The position numbers and the translations under genes were made by a program. A DNA stretch of 64,000 nt from Dickeya chrysanthemi NCPPB 402 (GTDB lineage Bacteria; Pseudomonadota; Gammaproteobacteria; Enterobacterales; Enterobacteriaceae), in the NCBI RefSeq assembly GCF_000406105.1, contig NZ_CM001974.1, positions 1,775,507 to 1,839,506 of the forward strand, in the 5' to 3' direction. The notes under the pieces are model-generated. The model was not told the origin of the DNA and ran no database searches. It was given only the letters and a program-made list of their open reading frames with translations. Positions 8,437 through 15,994 of the stretch are shown here, one piece after another; position 1 is the stretch's first letter; every line of letters begins with the position of its first letter.

Positions 8437-8920
8437 GTTACCTGTCTCTATCATGTTATTTTTGCACCTATCTGCGTTTTTCCACAGTATAAATGCCTCA
8501 ATCCAACGCCAGCCTGACTGTCCCCTGACATTTATGACAGCCAGGTTAAGATGTACCCAATTCAAGTAAAGGTAAGAGGGTGACTTCCTGTTGCAGGCAG
8601 ATAATGATTTGCTCTGAAACGAGAGAATATTCAGTAGCTGATGATGTAACAGTATGCGGTGATAAAAAGGAATCGCATTGCCAGATTTGATTTAATTATT
8701 GCCTATTTCAACAGAACCTAGTGAATCATGAGAATAATGAAAAGAGATAAAACCAATCTTTTAGATGATTGATTATAATGTCTTTTCTATGAGCCTATTT
8801 ATTTTTGAATGCAATTGAGAATATGGCACAATTTACAATAAAATATACAAAATTTGATATACCTAAAATTTTTGTTTCAGTGTAGATCATCATGTCGGCT
8901 TACTGAGGTAGGATGTTTCA
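8437..8920. other. Divergent regulator spacer (CusR-like and LysR-like promoters)
   Basis: 484 AT-rich bases between the divergent response-regulator and LysR genes. It holds the CusR-like repeat at 8526-8539 and, close to the LysR start, an AT-rich near-palindrome (TATACAAAATTTGATATA, 8844-8861) that may be the LysR autoregulatory site (a T-N11-A type candidate, weak). I see no other gene in it. Confidence 0.4.
8526..8539. promoter_or_regulatory. CusR-type box upstream of the response regulator
   Basis: TGACA-TTTA-TGACA has the TGACA-N4-TGTCA spacing with one mismatch in the right half. It lies 90 bp upstream of the response-regulator start, consistent with autoregulation. Confidence 0.5.
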
Positions 8921-9814
8921 ATGAAAAAAGGTGATTTTAGTGATTTTGCCGTCTTTATTGCTGTAGCTGAAGAGGGTAGCTTTACGCGAGCAGCTGCAAA
9001 ACTTGGACTGTCACAGTCGGCACTGAGCTACACAGTACGCATGCTTGAGCAGCGTCTTGATACACGCCTACTCTCCCGAACCACCCGTAGCTTATCGCTA
9101 ACGGATGCAGGGGAGCGACTACTCCATGCGTTAAAACCAGCATTTGAACATATCAACCATGAAATTGCGGCCCTCAGTTCCCAGCGAGGCAAGCCCGCAG
9201 GGACTATCCGTATCACCACGTTTCGACATGCCGCCAGAACGGTACTCCTGCCAGCACTGACTCCATTCTTACACGATTACCCAGATATCATGGTCGAGAT
9301 CAGTGTTAACGAAGGTCTGACTGATATTGTTGCTGGTCGGTTTGACGCTGGTATTCGCATGGGAGAGCAGGTGCACAAAGACATGATCGCAGTCAAGATC
9401 AGCCCTGATATTCGTATGGCCGTTGTTGGTTCTGCGTCCTACTTTGCTGCACGAAATACCCCCAAGACGCCACGTGAGTTGAGTGAGCACCGCTGCATCA
9501 GCTACCGGCAGAGTTCAGGCGGCGGTATTTATGCTTGGGAGTTTGAGAAGGAGGGGGATGCGCTGGAGGTGCGGGTTAATGGGCCGTTGATTATCAACGA
9601 TAACGAAATGTTGGAAGATGCGGCGCTAAGCGGATTGGGTCTCGTTTACACTTTCGAAAGCCATGTTATTCAGCATATTACTGCGGGGCGTTTAATCCGA
9701 GTATTGGAAGACTGGTGTCCACCTGTCTCAGGTTACCATCTTTACTACCCCAGCAGAAAACAACATACACCAGCCTTCGCCCTTCTGATTGATACACTTC
9801 GCTACAAAGGCTAG
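8921..9814 (+). CDS. LysR-family transcriptional regulator
   Basis: 297 residues. The N-terminal winged HTH reads DFAVFIAVAEEGSFTRAAAKLGLSQSALSYTVRMLEQRLDTRLLSRTTRSLSLTDAG, classical LysR. The C-terminal part (GTIRITTFRHAARTVLLPALTPFLHDYPDIMVEI...) is the type II periplasmic-binding fold of the CrgA/DmlR-like group, which often controls a neighbouring redox or detoxification gene. It faces downstream genes 10005-11911 in the same direction and is divergent from the two-component operon. The regulated genes and inducer are not known. Confidence 0.9.
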   Translation: MKKGDFSDFAVFIAVAEEGSFTRAAAKLGLSQSALSYTVRMLEQRLDTRLLSRTTRSLSLTDAGERLLHALKPAFEHINHEIAALSSQRGKPAGTIRITTFRHAARTVLLPALTPFLHDYPDIMVEISVNEGLTDIVAGRFDAGIRMGEQVHKDMIAVKISPDIRMAVVGSASYFAARNTPKTPRELSEHRCISYRQSSGGGIYAWEFEKEGDALEVRVNGPLIINDNEMLEDAALSGLGLVYTFESHVIQHITAGRLIRVLEDWCPPVSGYHLYYPSRKQHTPAFALLIDTLRYKG

Positions 9815-10004
9815 TAGAGTATGAACTCTCAGTTAACTAGGTTGTGAATCTGCGTACTGTGGCCTATTCATAAAATTCCTTTCTAAGTGCATGCAAATTA
9901 TTGCCTCTAATCGAGCCGATTTTTTCCGGTTATTCTCTCCTCAATTTACGACTACCGACGACCTATTTTCGTCGCATCAATAACCACACTGGGGAGTTTA
10001 TATA

Positions 10005-10382
10005 ATGAAAAAATGTTTTATCGGTGCGATTGCTGCTATGAGTTTGGTATTTTCTGCCATGGGACACGCACAAGAGATTCAACCACGCGGATATATGATC
10101 GCAAATTATGATATTAAAGATCAGGCTGGTTTCCAGAAGTATATGGATGCAGCCGGATCGTTGGCACCGAAATATAATGGTACCGTGACTGTCTTTAATT
10201 TAAATGCAATCGCTGTGGAAGGGCATCCAAAATCAGTCATGGCCATTGCTGAATTCCCGAGTCTTGCAGATGCACAGCGCTTTTATAATTCCCCTGAATA
10301 TACCGCAGCCAAGAAATTTCGCATTGCATCGACGGAAGGTTCCGTAATCCTTACTGAAGGATTCGTGCCGCCGAAACAATAG
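10005..10382 (+). CDS. Secreted DUF1330 protein
   Basis: 125 residues: a Sec signal (MKKCFIGAIAAMSLVFSAMGHA, cleavage after GHA) and a DUF1330 ferredoxin-like alpha/beta domain (GYMIANYDIKDQAGFQKYMDAAG..., ...FPSLADAQRFYNSPEYTAAKKFRIASTEGSVILTEGF). DUF1330 proteins are small dimeric-barrel proteins of unknown function, and most are cytoplasmic. A secreted copy next to secreted hydrolases suggests a role on an exported substrate. The hydrolase gene begins 62 bp downstream. Confidence 0.82.
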   Translation: MKKCFIGAIAAMSLVFSAMGHAQEIQPRGYMIANYDIKDQAGFQKYMDAAGSLAPKYNGTVTVFNLNAIAVEGHPKSVMAIAEFPSLADAQRFYNSPEYTAAKKFRIASTEGSVILTEGFVPPKQ

Positions 10383-10444
10383 AAGGCAATTGCCTCCATG
10401 GTTTAACGGCAACTCACGTTTAGATAGGAAATAAGGAGACTAAC

Positions 10445-11521
10445 ATGCGTCATAATAACGATACCAAAACTGTACAGGAACAGTCCCTTTTACAAAGTCG
10501 TCGACAGATGTTGAAAACGGGTCTGTCTCTTGCTGCACTTCCGATTGTTGCTGCAGTCTCTTCGGGGGTGATGGCTGCGAGTGCTTCTGCAGCCACCACC
10601 GCAACGACTACGAATGACGCTACGGCCGATACTGCATCCGATGCATTTATCAACGGATTGGCTGACTTAATGGCGCACTCGACTCGTACGCCTATTTTGA
10701 GATGGCCAAACGAATATGGTATGGAATTTGAGGAAATATTTTTCCCTGCCATCGATGGTGTCACAGTCGAAGGTTGGTTCATTCCCGCTAACTCGAATAA
10801 ACTTATCATCTGTAACCACCCTATGCCGTGTAATCGTTATGGCTATCCTGGGCACTTAGAACCCTGGACCAATTTTGGCGGTTTCGAGGTGAATTTCCTG
10901 CCAGAATATAAAGTGTTACACGATGCAGGCTATAACATCATTGCTTATGATATCCGTAATCATGGGCGTAGCGGGTTGGGAAGCGGTGGTGTTAATGGGC
11001 ATGGTGTACTGGAATATCGTGATGTGATTGGTTCTTTACGCTATGCGAAAACGCGTTCTGAAACGAAAAAAATGAAAACAGCGCTTTACAGCCGTTGCTT
11101 GGGCGCAAATGCCACGATTGTGGGGATGCACAAGCACCCGAAAGAGTTTGCACACGTTAAAGCATTATTTGCTTTGCAACCTGTGACGCCGAGGGTGTTT
11201 GTTGAGAAAGCAGTGGAGGCACAACACATTGTTAATGGCGTAGAGAAATTTGATACCGCGTTCCACAGAAGAACCGGCTATCATCTGGCTGATGTCTGGC
11301 CGATGGAATATGCTAAAGCAGTCACGGTGCCAACGTTGGTTGCGCAGGTTCGCAATGATTTTCTGACTAAGCCCTCCAATGTGCAGGAAATTTATGACAC
11401 GATCTCTGCCACGGATAAAAAGTTGTTCTGGATAGAAGGAACCGATCAGCGTTTTCAGGGCTATAACTATTTCGGTAAAAATCCAGAAGTGATGCTTGAT
11501 TGGTTTAATAGTCATATCTGA
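10445..11521 (+). CDS. Tat-exported alpha/beta hydrolase (Cys nucleophile, atypical)
   Basis: 358 residues. SRRQMLKTGLSLAALPIVAAVSSGVMA (RR at 19-20) is a [12 protein letters not shown] signal, followed by an Ala/Thr-rich linker (residues 43-66). The alpha/beta hydrolase domain has GWFIPANSNKLIICNHPMPCNRYGYPGH, YNIIAYDIRNHGRSG and a nucleophile elbow YSRCLGAN with Cys218 where most esterases have Ser. I see no clear catalytic His in the usual C-terminal place (IEGTDQRFQGYNYF), so the triad is either different or incomplete. Not a close copy of the first hydrolase. It is preceded by AAGGAG and followed by the tatA-like gene. Confidence 0.8.
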   Translation: MRHNNDTKTVQEQSLLQSRRQMLKTGLSLAALPIVAAVSSGVMAASASAATTATTTNDATADTASDAFINGLADLMAHSTRTPILRWPNEYGMEFEEIFFPAIDGVTVEGWFIPANSNKLIICNHPMPCNRYGYPGHLEPWTNFGGFEVNFLPEYKVLHDAGYNIIAYDIRNHGRSGLGSGGVNGHGVLEYRDVIGSLRYAKTRSETKKMKTALYSRCLGANATIVGMHKHPKEFAHVKALFALQPVTPRVFVEKAVEAQHIVNGVEKFDTAFHRRTGYHLADVWPMEYAKAVTVPTLVAQVRNDFLTKPSNVQEIYDTISATDKKLFWIEGTDQRFQGYNYFGKNPEVMLDWFNSHI

Positions 11522-11668
11522 ATAAGTAACAGGATTTAAGTTCAGCGCAAAATCATTAATAGCCTGTGCTAATTTAATTAGCTAGGTGAATTTTGGTTTT
11601 CGCGCTGGCCCTGTTCAATATAGAGTTATATTATTCCTGATTAAGGAAAGTTAACTGATGAGGTATCT

Positions 11669-11911
11669 ATGGGTGGCATTAGTATCACGCAGCTATTAAT
11701 TATCGCGGCAATTATTATTTTACTCTTTGGGACGAAAAAATTAAGCAGTTTGGGTGCTGATTTAGGGGCATCGATTAAAGGTTTTAAAAAAGCAATGGAT
11801 GAGGAAAATGAAAAAGCTACGTCTGCTGATGAAAGTAGCAAGCTCCCCCCATCTTTGAGCAATCATCATGTTAACGATCAGCCGGACGAAATTCATAAAA
11901 AAGACAAGTGA
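11669..11911 (+). CDS. tatA/tatE-like: TatA/TatE-family [12 protein letters not shown] translocase subunit
   Basis: 80 residues. [43 protein letters not shown] is the diagnostic TatA/E architecture: a short hydrophobic transmembrane helix, the FGxKK hinge, and an amphipathic helix with the [15 protein letters not shown] signature, then a charged tail ending KKDK. TatA oligomers form the membrane passage of the Tat system with TatBC. The gene stands alone without tatB or tatC, and sits among genes for three Tat-signal proteins. It may be the genome's tatE or an extra island-borne subunit; the rest of the genome is needed to tell. Confidence 0.88.
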   Translation: MGGISITQLLIIAAIIILLFGTKKLSSLGADLGASIKGFKKAMDEENEKATSADESSKLPPSLSNHHVNDQPDEIHKKDK

Positions 11912-11928
11912 GAAGCACTTTCACTTGT
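11904..11928. terminator. Hairpin overlapping the tatA-like stop codon
   Basis: ACAAGTGA (11904-11911, including the TGA stop) pairs perfectly with TCACTTGT (11921-11928). There is no T-run after it, so it is a weak terminator candidate or an mRNA-protecting hairpin. Confidence 0.4.
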
Positions 11929-11939
11929 TAATCTGCGAA

Positions 11940-12223
11940 GTCGGTAATGGCCCGATTCGTAAACGATTAAGATTCGCCCGAGTGAATGCCGGATTAAAAG
12001 AGGGTGAGCTCGCTTGTCTTGCTGGAATGGATAAAGAAACGTCGAGTTCCCGTTAAGCCCATATGCACGGGAAGTCAGCTGCCCTGGTTTTGGTCTGGTT
12101 TGCCGGTTTGCGGCGGTGCTGGATGCGCCGGAAGCGTATTTCTATGCTGTCGATGAGGATCTCGCAACGCTAATCTTGCAGTACCATCGTTACAAGAAAG
12201 TAACCCTAATTCTATGTTGTTGA
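11940..12223 (+). pseudogene. XRE-family HTH regulator, frameshifted remnant
   Basis: Frame 1 (11940-12056) reads VGNGPIRKRLRFARVNAGLKEGELACLAGMDKETSSSR, like the helix-turn-helix of small XRE regulators (usual pattern 'IGKRLRxARxxAGLSQxxLGxLAGxDExTASSR'), and then stops. A second frame starting at about 12056 continues SPYAREVSCPGFGLVCRFAAVLDAPEAYFYAVDEDLATLILQYHRYKK to a stop at 12221-12223, the expected C-terminal half. The remnant thus has a frameshift at about 12054-12056 and no proper start codon. Confidence 0.7.
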
Positions 12224-12372
12224 TTACCCCACATTAGACCTTCATTCACGTATGCAGTCTGAGCAATTTACTGACATTTCTCGACTTTTTGTGAAATGCT
12301 GAGGCAAGATTTTCTCTCCGTCTTAGAAGCAGATCCTTTTTTATCAGGACCTGCTCTTAAGAGCGCTATCGA

Positions 12373-13644
12373 TCAGGCTGCTCCAGCCGTTTCATGTTGT
12401 TGAGCATAAATGTATGGCGCAACATATTCTTCCCGGTTGGTATCCAGATAATCCGACCACCATTGCATCATCGCTTTACGGGCATCGAGATATTCTGCTT
12501 TATGGATATAAGCCGCTCGAACGCTATTGCGTTCCTGATGACTCATCTGCCGTTCAACCGCATCCTGCGCCCACAGCCCAGATTCCATCAGCGCACTGCA
12601 GGCCATTGCTCTGAATCCGTGACCGCAGATGTCGCTTTTTGTGTCGTAGCCCATCAGGCGCAGTGCCTTGTTGATCGTGTTTTCGCACATCGGCTTATAC
12701 GGATTATGATCACCGGGAAATACCAGCTCCTGATGCCCGGATATTTCCCGTATCTGTTTCAGAATAGTGATGGACTGACTGGAGAGAGGAACGATATGCG
12801 GTGTGCGCATTTTAGCGCCACGCCCGGAATAGCGAACACCGGGGATAGCCTCGCGATTGGCAGGAATAGTCCAGATATTGTTTTTGAAATCGATCTCAGA
12901 CCAATGGGCAAAACGCAGTTCGCTGGAACGGATGAACAGGTGCAGGGTGAGTGAGACTGCCAGGCGGGTCAATTCTCGTCCTTGCTTATAGTCCCCGATA
13001 CGAGTCAACAGCTCCGATAGTCGCTCCAGCGGAAGGGCTGGGTAGTGGCGTTTAACCGGAGGGGCGATGATACCGTCCAGATTTGCCGCCGGATTGTTAT
13101 CTATCAACTCCTGATGCACGGCATGGCGCATGATGTTGCACATATGCTGCCGGGAACGTGCCGCCACTTCCAGCAGGCCTTTTTTCTCAATCCCTTTCAG
13201 CAGGTCGATAAAATGACGTGGTTTTAGTTCAGAGACAGGTAGATGCCCAATGATCGGAAAAATATGGTTATTCATGCTGGCGAGCAGACGGACGGCATGA
13301 TTTTCAGACCATGCTTTGTTGCTTTTATGCCAGCTCAGTGCAACAGACTTGAAGGTTTCTTCGGGCAACGCAGTGGCTCTTTCAGCGGAGCGCTGTTGTG
13401 CTGGATTGATATTCTGCACCAGTAGCTTACGGATACCGTCACGCTGTTGACGAGCATCAGCCAGAGAGACATCAGGATAGGCACCTAAGCCGAGGCGGGA
13501 TTCTTTTTTATTGATACGATATTTGAGATACCAGAGACGTGAACCGCCTGGATTAACCAGCAGATACAGACCATGAGAATCGGAAACTTTGAAGGGTTTA
13601 GCGGATGGTTTTAAGTTGCGGATTTTTGAGTCGTTAAGAGACAT
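12373..13644 (-). CDS. int: P4-type tyrosine recombinase (island integrase)
   Basis: 423 residues with the DUF4102 N-terminal arm-binding domain (SDSHGLYLLVNPGGSRLWYLKYR...LGLGAYPDVSLADAR), a core-binding domain, and the catalytic domain. The visible catalytic set is Arg244 (RSSELRFAHWSEID), His342 and Arg345 (GHGFRAMA), His369 (QMSHQER) and the nucleophile Tyr379 (VRAAYIHKAEY). The family integrates genomic islands at the 3' end of tRNA genes; here the gene's 5' end faces tRNA-Asn 160 bp away. It appears intact. The island it serves extends left beyond the window. Confidence 0.93.
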   Translation of the reverse strand: MSLNDSKIRNLKPSAKPFKVSDSHGLYLLVNPGGSRLWYLKYRINKKESRLGLGAYPDVSLADARQQRDGIRKLLVQNINPAQQRSAERATALPEETFKSVALSWHKSNKAWSENHAVRLLASMNNHIFPIIGHLPVSELKPRHFIDLLKGIEKKGLLEVAARSRQHMCNIMRHAVHQELIDNNPAANLDGIIAPPVKRHYPALPLERLSELLTRIGDYKQGRELTRLAVSLTLHLFIRSSELRFAHWSEIDFKNNIWTIPANREAIPGVRYSGRGAKMRTPHIVPLSSQSITILKQIREISGHQELVFPGDHNPYKPMCENTINKALRLMGYDTKSDICGHGFRAMACSALMESGLWAQDAVERQMSHQERNSVRAAYIHKAEYLDARKAMMQWWSDYLDTNREEYVAPYIYAQQHETAGAA

Positions 13645-13700
13645 TTGGGGGTCACTCCGTCATCGAACCAACTTGACCCCAAATCTGACCACCAAATTCT

Positions 13701-13734
13701 CCCGATGCGGAGGGAAAACTGAAAATGCATCGGG
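13701..13734. repeat. Inverted repeat between integrase and tRNA-Asn
   Basis: CCCGATGC (13701-13708) and GCATCGGG (13727-13734) form a perfect 8-bp inverted repeat around an 18-base spacer, in the integrase promoter / attachment region. It could be an integrase arm-site or an operator; this is only a candidate. Confidence 0.35.
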
Positions 13735-13805
13735 AAGACTTTTCACGCTAACTTATTGAATCTGAATCACATAGGGATTCGCAAAGCGGCATGAAAACAA
13801 GAATT

Positions 13806-13881
13806 TGGCTCCTCTGACTGGACTCGAACCAGTGACATACGGATTAACAGTCCGCCGTTCTACCGACTGAACTACAGAGGA
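13806..13881 (-). tRNA. asnT-like: tRNA-Asn(GTT)
   Basis: 76-base cloverleaf on the minus strand with acceptor TCCTCTG/CAGAGGA, encoded GCCA 3' end (13806-13809), D-arm TAGTTCAGTCGGTAGAAC, anticodon GTT (complement of 13846-13848) and T-arm CACTGGTTCGAGTCCAGT. This is near-identical to E. coli tRNA-Asn. The 3' end points toward the integrase, as expected for a tRNA used as attachment site. Confidence 0.97.
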
Positions 13882-14014
13882 ATCGTTGGAACGGGGCGCA
13901 TCTTATCTGTGCGCCCTTTGACTGTCAACGGGCAAAACAGACATTCTGTACTGACTGCTGGGCTTCTGTACAATCCGCAGGGTTCGTCGCCGTTTGGGTG
14001 ATAAATCCGGCGAC

Positions 14015-14782
14015 TTACTGCTTTGTTTGCCAGCGCTGCAGCCTTTCAAGTGGGTTCTGTCGGTAAAAACTGCAAAAATTGCGATATACCGTTGGGAAAC
14101 GCTCAGCTAATAAATCCGGCGCGCTAAAGAAATATTCAGACAGCACGGCGAAACACTCTGCTGGGTCGGTAGCGGCGTAGGGATCCATGCTGGCGGCGTC
14201 TTCTCCTACCAGCTCAATTTCTTCGCGCAGTGCTTCCATCGCGGCATGTAGCGTTTGCTCCCATTGGGCGATTTCGCGTAGTGGCATCGATGGCACACCG
14301 GAAGGGCGTTCATTACCTCGCATATCCAGTTTATGCGCTACTTCATGGATAATCAGATTGAACCCGGAAAGGTCAAATGAATCCTGAATTTCCAGCCAGT
14401 TCAGCACGATAGGCCCCTGATCCCAACTTTGCCCAGACTGAATACTGGGGCCGCTATGCACCAAACCGAATTCATCCATCCATTCGTCATCGACTCTGAA
14501 GGGTTCAGGGGGGATGAGAACGTCATGAAAGCCATCAAGCCACTCGATGCCCAGTTCCAGCACCGGAAGGGCAAACAAGAGCGCGATGCGTTTTGCCATC
14601 AGCTCGGTAAGTACCAGTCCCTGTAACGGCACCAGACGTTTCTGCCGCAGAAACTCTCTGGCCACCATGACGATGTGCTGCTGCTCAGGCTCGGCCAGCG
14701 GTGTCAATAACGGGATTGACAATGCCGGTTGCCAATCCGGAAACGTGTCGGGGGTGGGGGATTTCCATTGCCACTTCATCAT
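14015..14782 (-). CDS. mtfA: Mlc titration factor MtfA (zinc metallopeptidase)
   Basis: Cytosolic zinc peptidase that binds and inactivates the glucose-PTS repressor Mlc in E. coli, so raising ptsG expression. The sequence shows the zinc motif [17 protein letters not shown], with the HExxH at about residues 146-150 from the chosen start, and a downstream Glu-containing [14 protein letters not shown] segment for the third ligand. The reading frame extends to a TTG at 14815, but homology with E. coli MtfA (MIKWPWK...) places the start at the ATG at 14782 or the next ATG at 14779. In E. coli mtfA also lies next to an asn tRNA, so this is conserved backbone just outside the island. Confidence 0.93.
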   Translation of the reverse strand: MMKWQWKSPTPDTFPDWQPALSIPLLTPLAEPEQQHIVMVAREFLRQKRLVPLQGLVLTELMAKRIALLFALPVLELGIEWLDGFHDVLIPPEPFRVDDEWMDEFGLVHSGPSIQSGQSWDQGPIVLNWLEIQDSFDLSGFNLIIHEVAHKLDMRGNERPSGVPSMPLREIAQWEQTLHAAMEALREEIELVGEDAASMDPYAATDPAECFAVLSEYFFSAPDLLAERFPTVYRNFCSFYRQNPLERLQRWQTKQ

Positions 14783-14876
14783 GGTGTTGCTCGCTAAGTC
14801 ATCACTTGAATTCAAAGGCGTCGGTTTGTTCTTGTTAACATGCCATAAAACAGGGCATTATAAGCAACACTTTCGT

Positions 14877-14966
14877 GGAGAGATGCCGGAGCGGCTGAAC
14901 GGACCAGTCTCGAAAACTGGAGTAGGGGCAACTCTACCGGGGGTTCAAATCCCCCTCTCTCCGCCA
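14877..14966 (+). tRNA. serU: tRNA-Ser(CGA)
   Basis: 90-base class II tRNA: acceptor GGAGAGA/TCTCTCC with encoded GCCA (3' end 14966), anticodon loop with CGA (in CAGTCTCGAAAACTG), long variable arm GTAGGGGCAACTCTAC, and T-arm GGGGGTTCAAATCCCCC. It matches E. coli serU closely. Confidence 0.96.
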
Positions 14967-15144
14967 CTCACCTCCTACTACCGCGCATCTTTTCCAAGTT
15001 TCAATGCCCTTTTGTTGCTCATTTACGCCTATCCCTTTGTGTACGACGTAGCCTAACATTTGAGAAACAACGTTTCTGGCAGAGGCGTCATGAAATCATC
15101 ACTTTTATGCCACGAGTGTTACAGTGCGTAGTAAATACACCTTC

Positions 15145-15342
15145 TATACCCGTCATACTTCAAGTTGCAGGTGTGTTGGCTGCGTTCATTCACCCGAATC
15201 ACTTACCTGAGTAAGTTCATCGGGATGAAATGAGAGACATCCTGTCTCTCACCGGAGGCCAGCCGTTGGCTGGTCAAATTCGTTCCCGACGAATTTGTCT
15301 CTCTCTTGCCGCCTTCCTGCAACTCGAATTATTTTGGGTATA
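15145..15342. repeat. ERIC element with about 70-bp internal insertion
   Basis: It begins TATACCCGTCATACTTCAAG and ends GCAACTCGAATTATTTTGGG-TATA, the ends of the enterobacterial repetitive intergenic consensus, and contains the ERIC core (CACCCGAATCACTTACCTGA). The second copy in this window (57168-57292) is about 125 bp, the usual ERIC size. This copy is 198 bp because about 73 bases (about 15228-15300, itself rich in small inverted repeats such as GAGAGACA/TGTCTCTC and CCAGCCGTTGGCTGG) interrupt it after TCATCGGGAT. Confidence 0.8.
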
Positions 15343-15552
15343 AATCGATTTTTTCTGATTTTAACCTGCCATCATCATAATAAATAGTCTGACGTTATTT
15401 TTACTGGCTGATGGCACAACAGTGACCGCGAGAAGTGTGGTGCCCAATACATTTATGATAATGACCGAAGCGAGATGCTTTCAAATAAACCTGTTTTCTT
15501 ACTGCTCTGGTGAAAATAGATTTCATTCATTATCTAAATAAGGCTGCTTGAA

Positions 15553-15900
15553 ATGACTGAAGAAGATATCTATCCACTGTTGGGTAAATTGGCTCATGGC
15601 CGTGTTTATGCCTATGCTGTACCTTGTTGTGATTATGATGCTCCGCATCAGAAGCATCCATTTATTCTTTTTTCACTGAGTCAGGAGAATAATTATAATG
15701 CTTCTCAGCAATTGGTCAGCCAGAAAGTGACCGTCAGTGCAGATTGTTATGCTCACACGGTAGCAGAGGCTCGGGCCTTGCGTGAACAGGCGCGAACGGC
15801 GCTGGCAGTATTACAACCGAATAAAACTGTTGAATATAACGACTTTGATGTGGAATACGAGAAATTCCGCATGACACTGGAAGTTGATATTTCCCGTTAA
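15553..15900 (+). CDS. Phage tail-terminator-like protein (DUF3168-like)
   Basis: 115 residues starting MTEEDIYPLLGKLAHGRVYAYAVPCC and containing a FILFSLSQENNYNASQQLVSQKVTVSADCYAHTVAEARALREQARTAL region. The pattern of a short N-terminal helix, a 'PFILFSL' strand and an immunity/tail-tube-like alpha-beta fold resembles DUF3168-type tail completion proteins of lambda-like phages. It lies alone with the following fibre-like gene; no head, tail-tube or lysis genes are present. Function inferred from resemblance only. Confidence 0.55.
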   Translation: MTEEDIYPLLGKLAHGRVYAYAVPCCDYDAPHQKHPFILFSLSQENNYNASQQLVSQKVTVSADCYAHTVAEARALREQARTALAVLQPNKTVEYNDFDVEYEKFRMTLEVDISR

Positions 15901-15994
15901 TGTTGGGAGTTTAACTATTCATCTTGTATTAACGTCCACTTTGGTATTGGACTGGCCTGCTTTTGACTATTTTATGCAATGAAGGAATCATGTT

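Noticed and set aside
14547..15056. A 169-codon frame over mtfA and tRNA-Ser
   Set aside because: It is antisense to mtfA and runs through the tRNA; its composition is that of a shadow frame.
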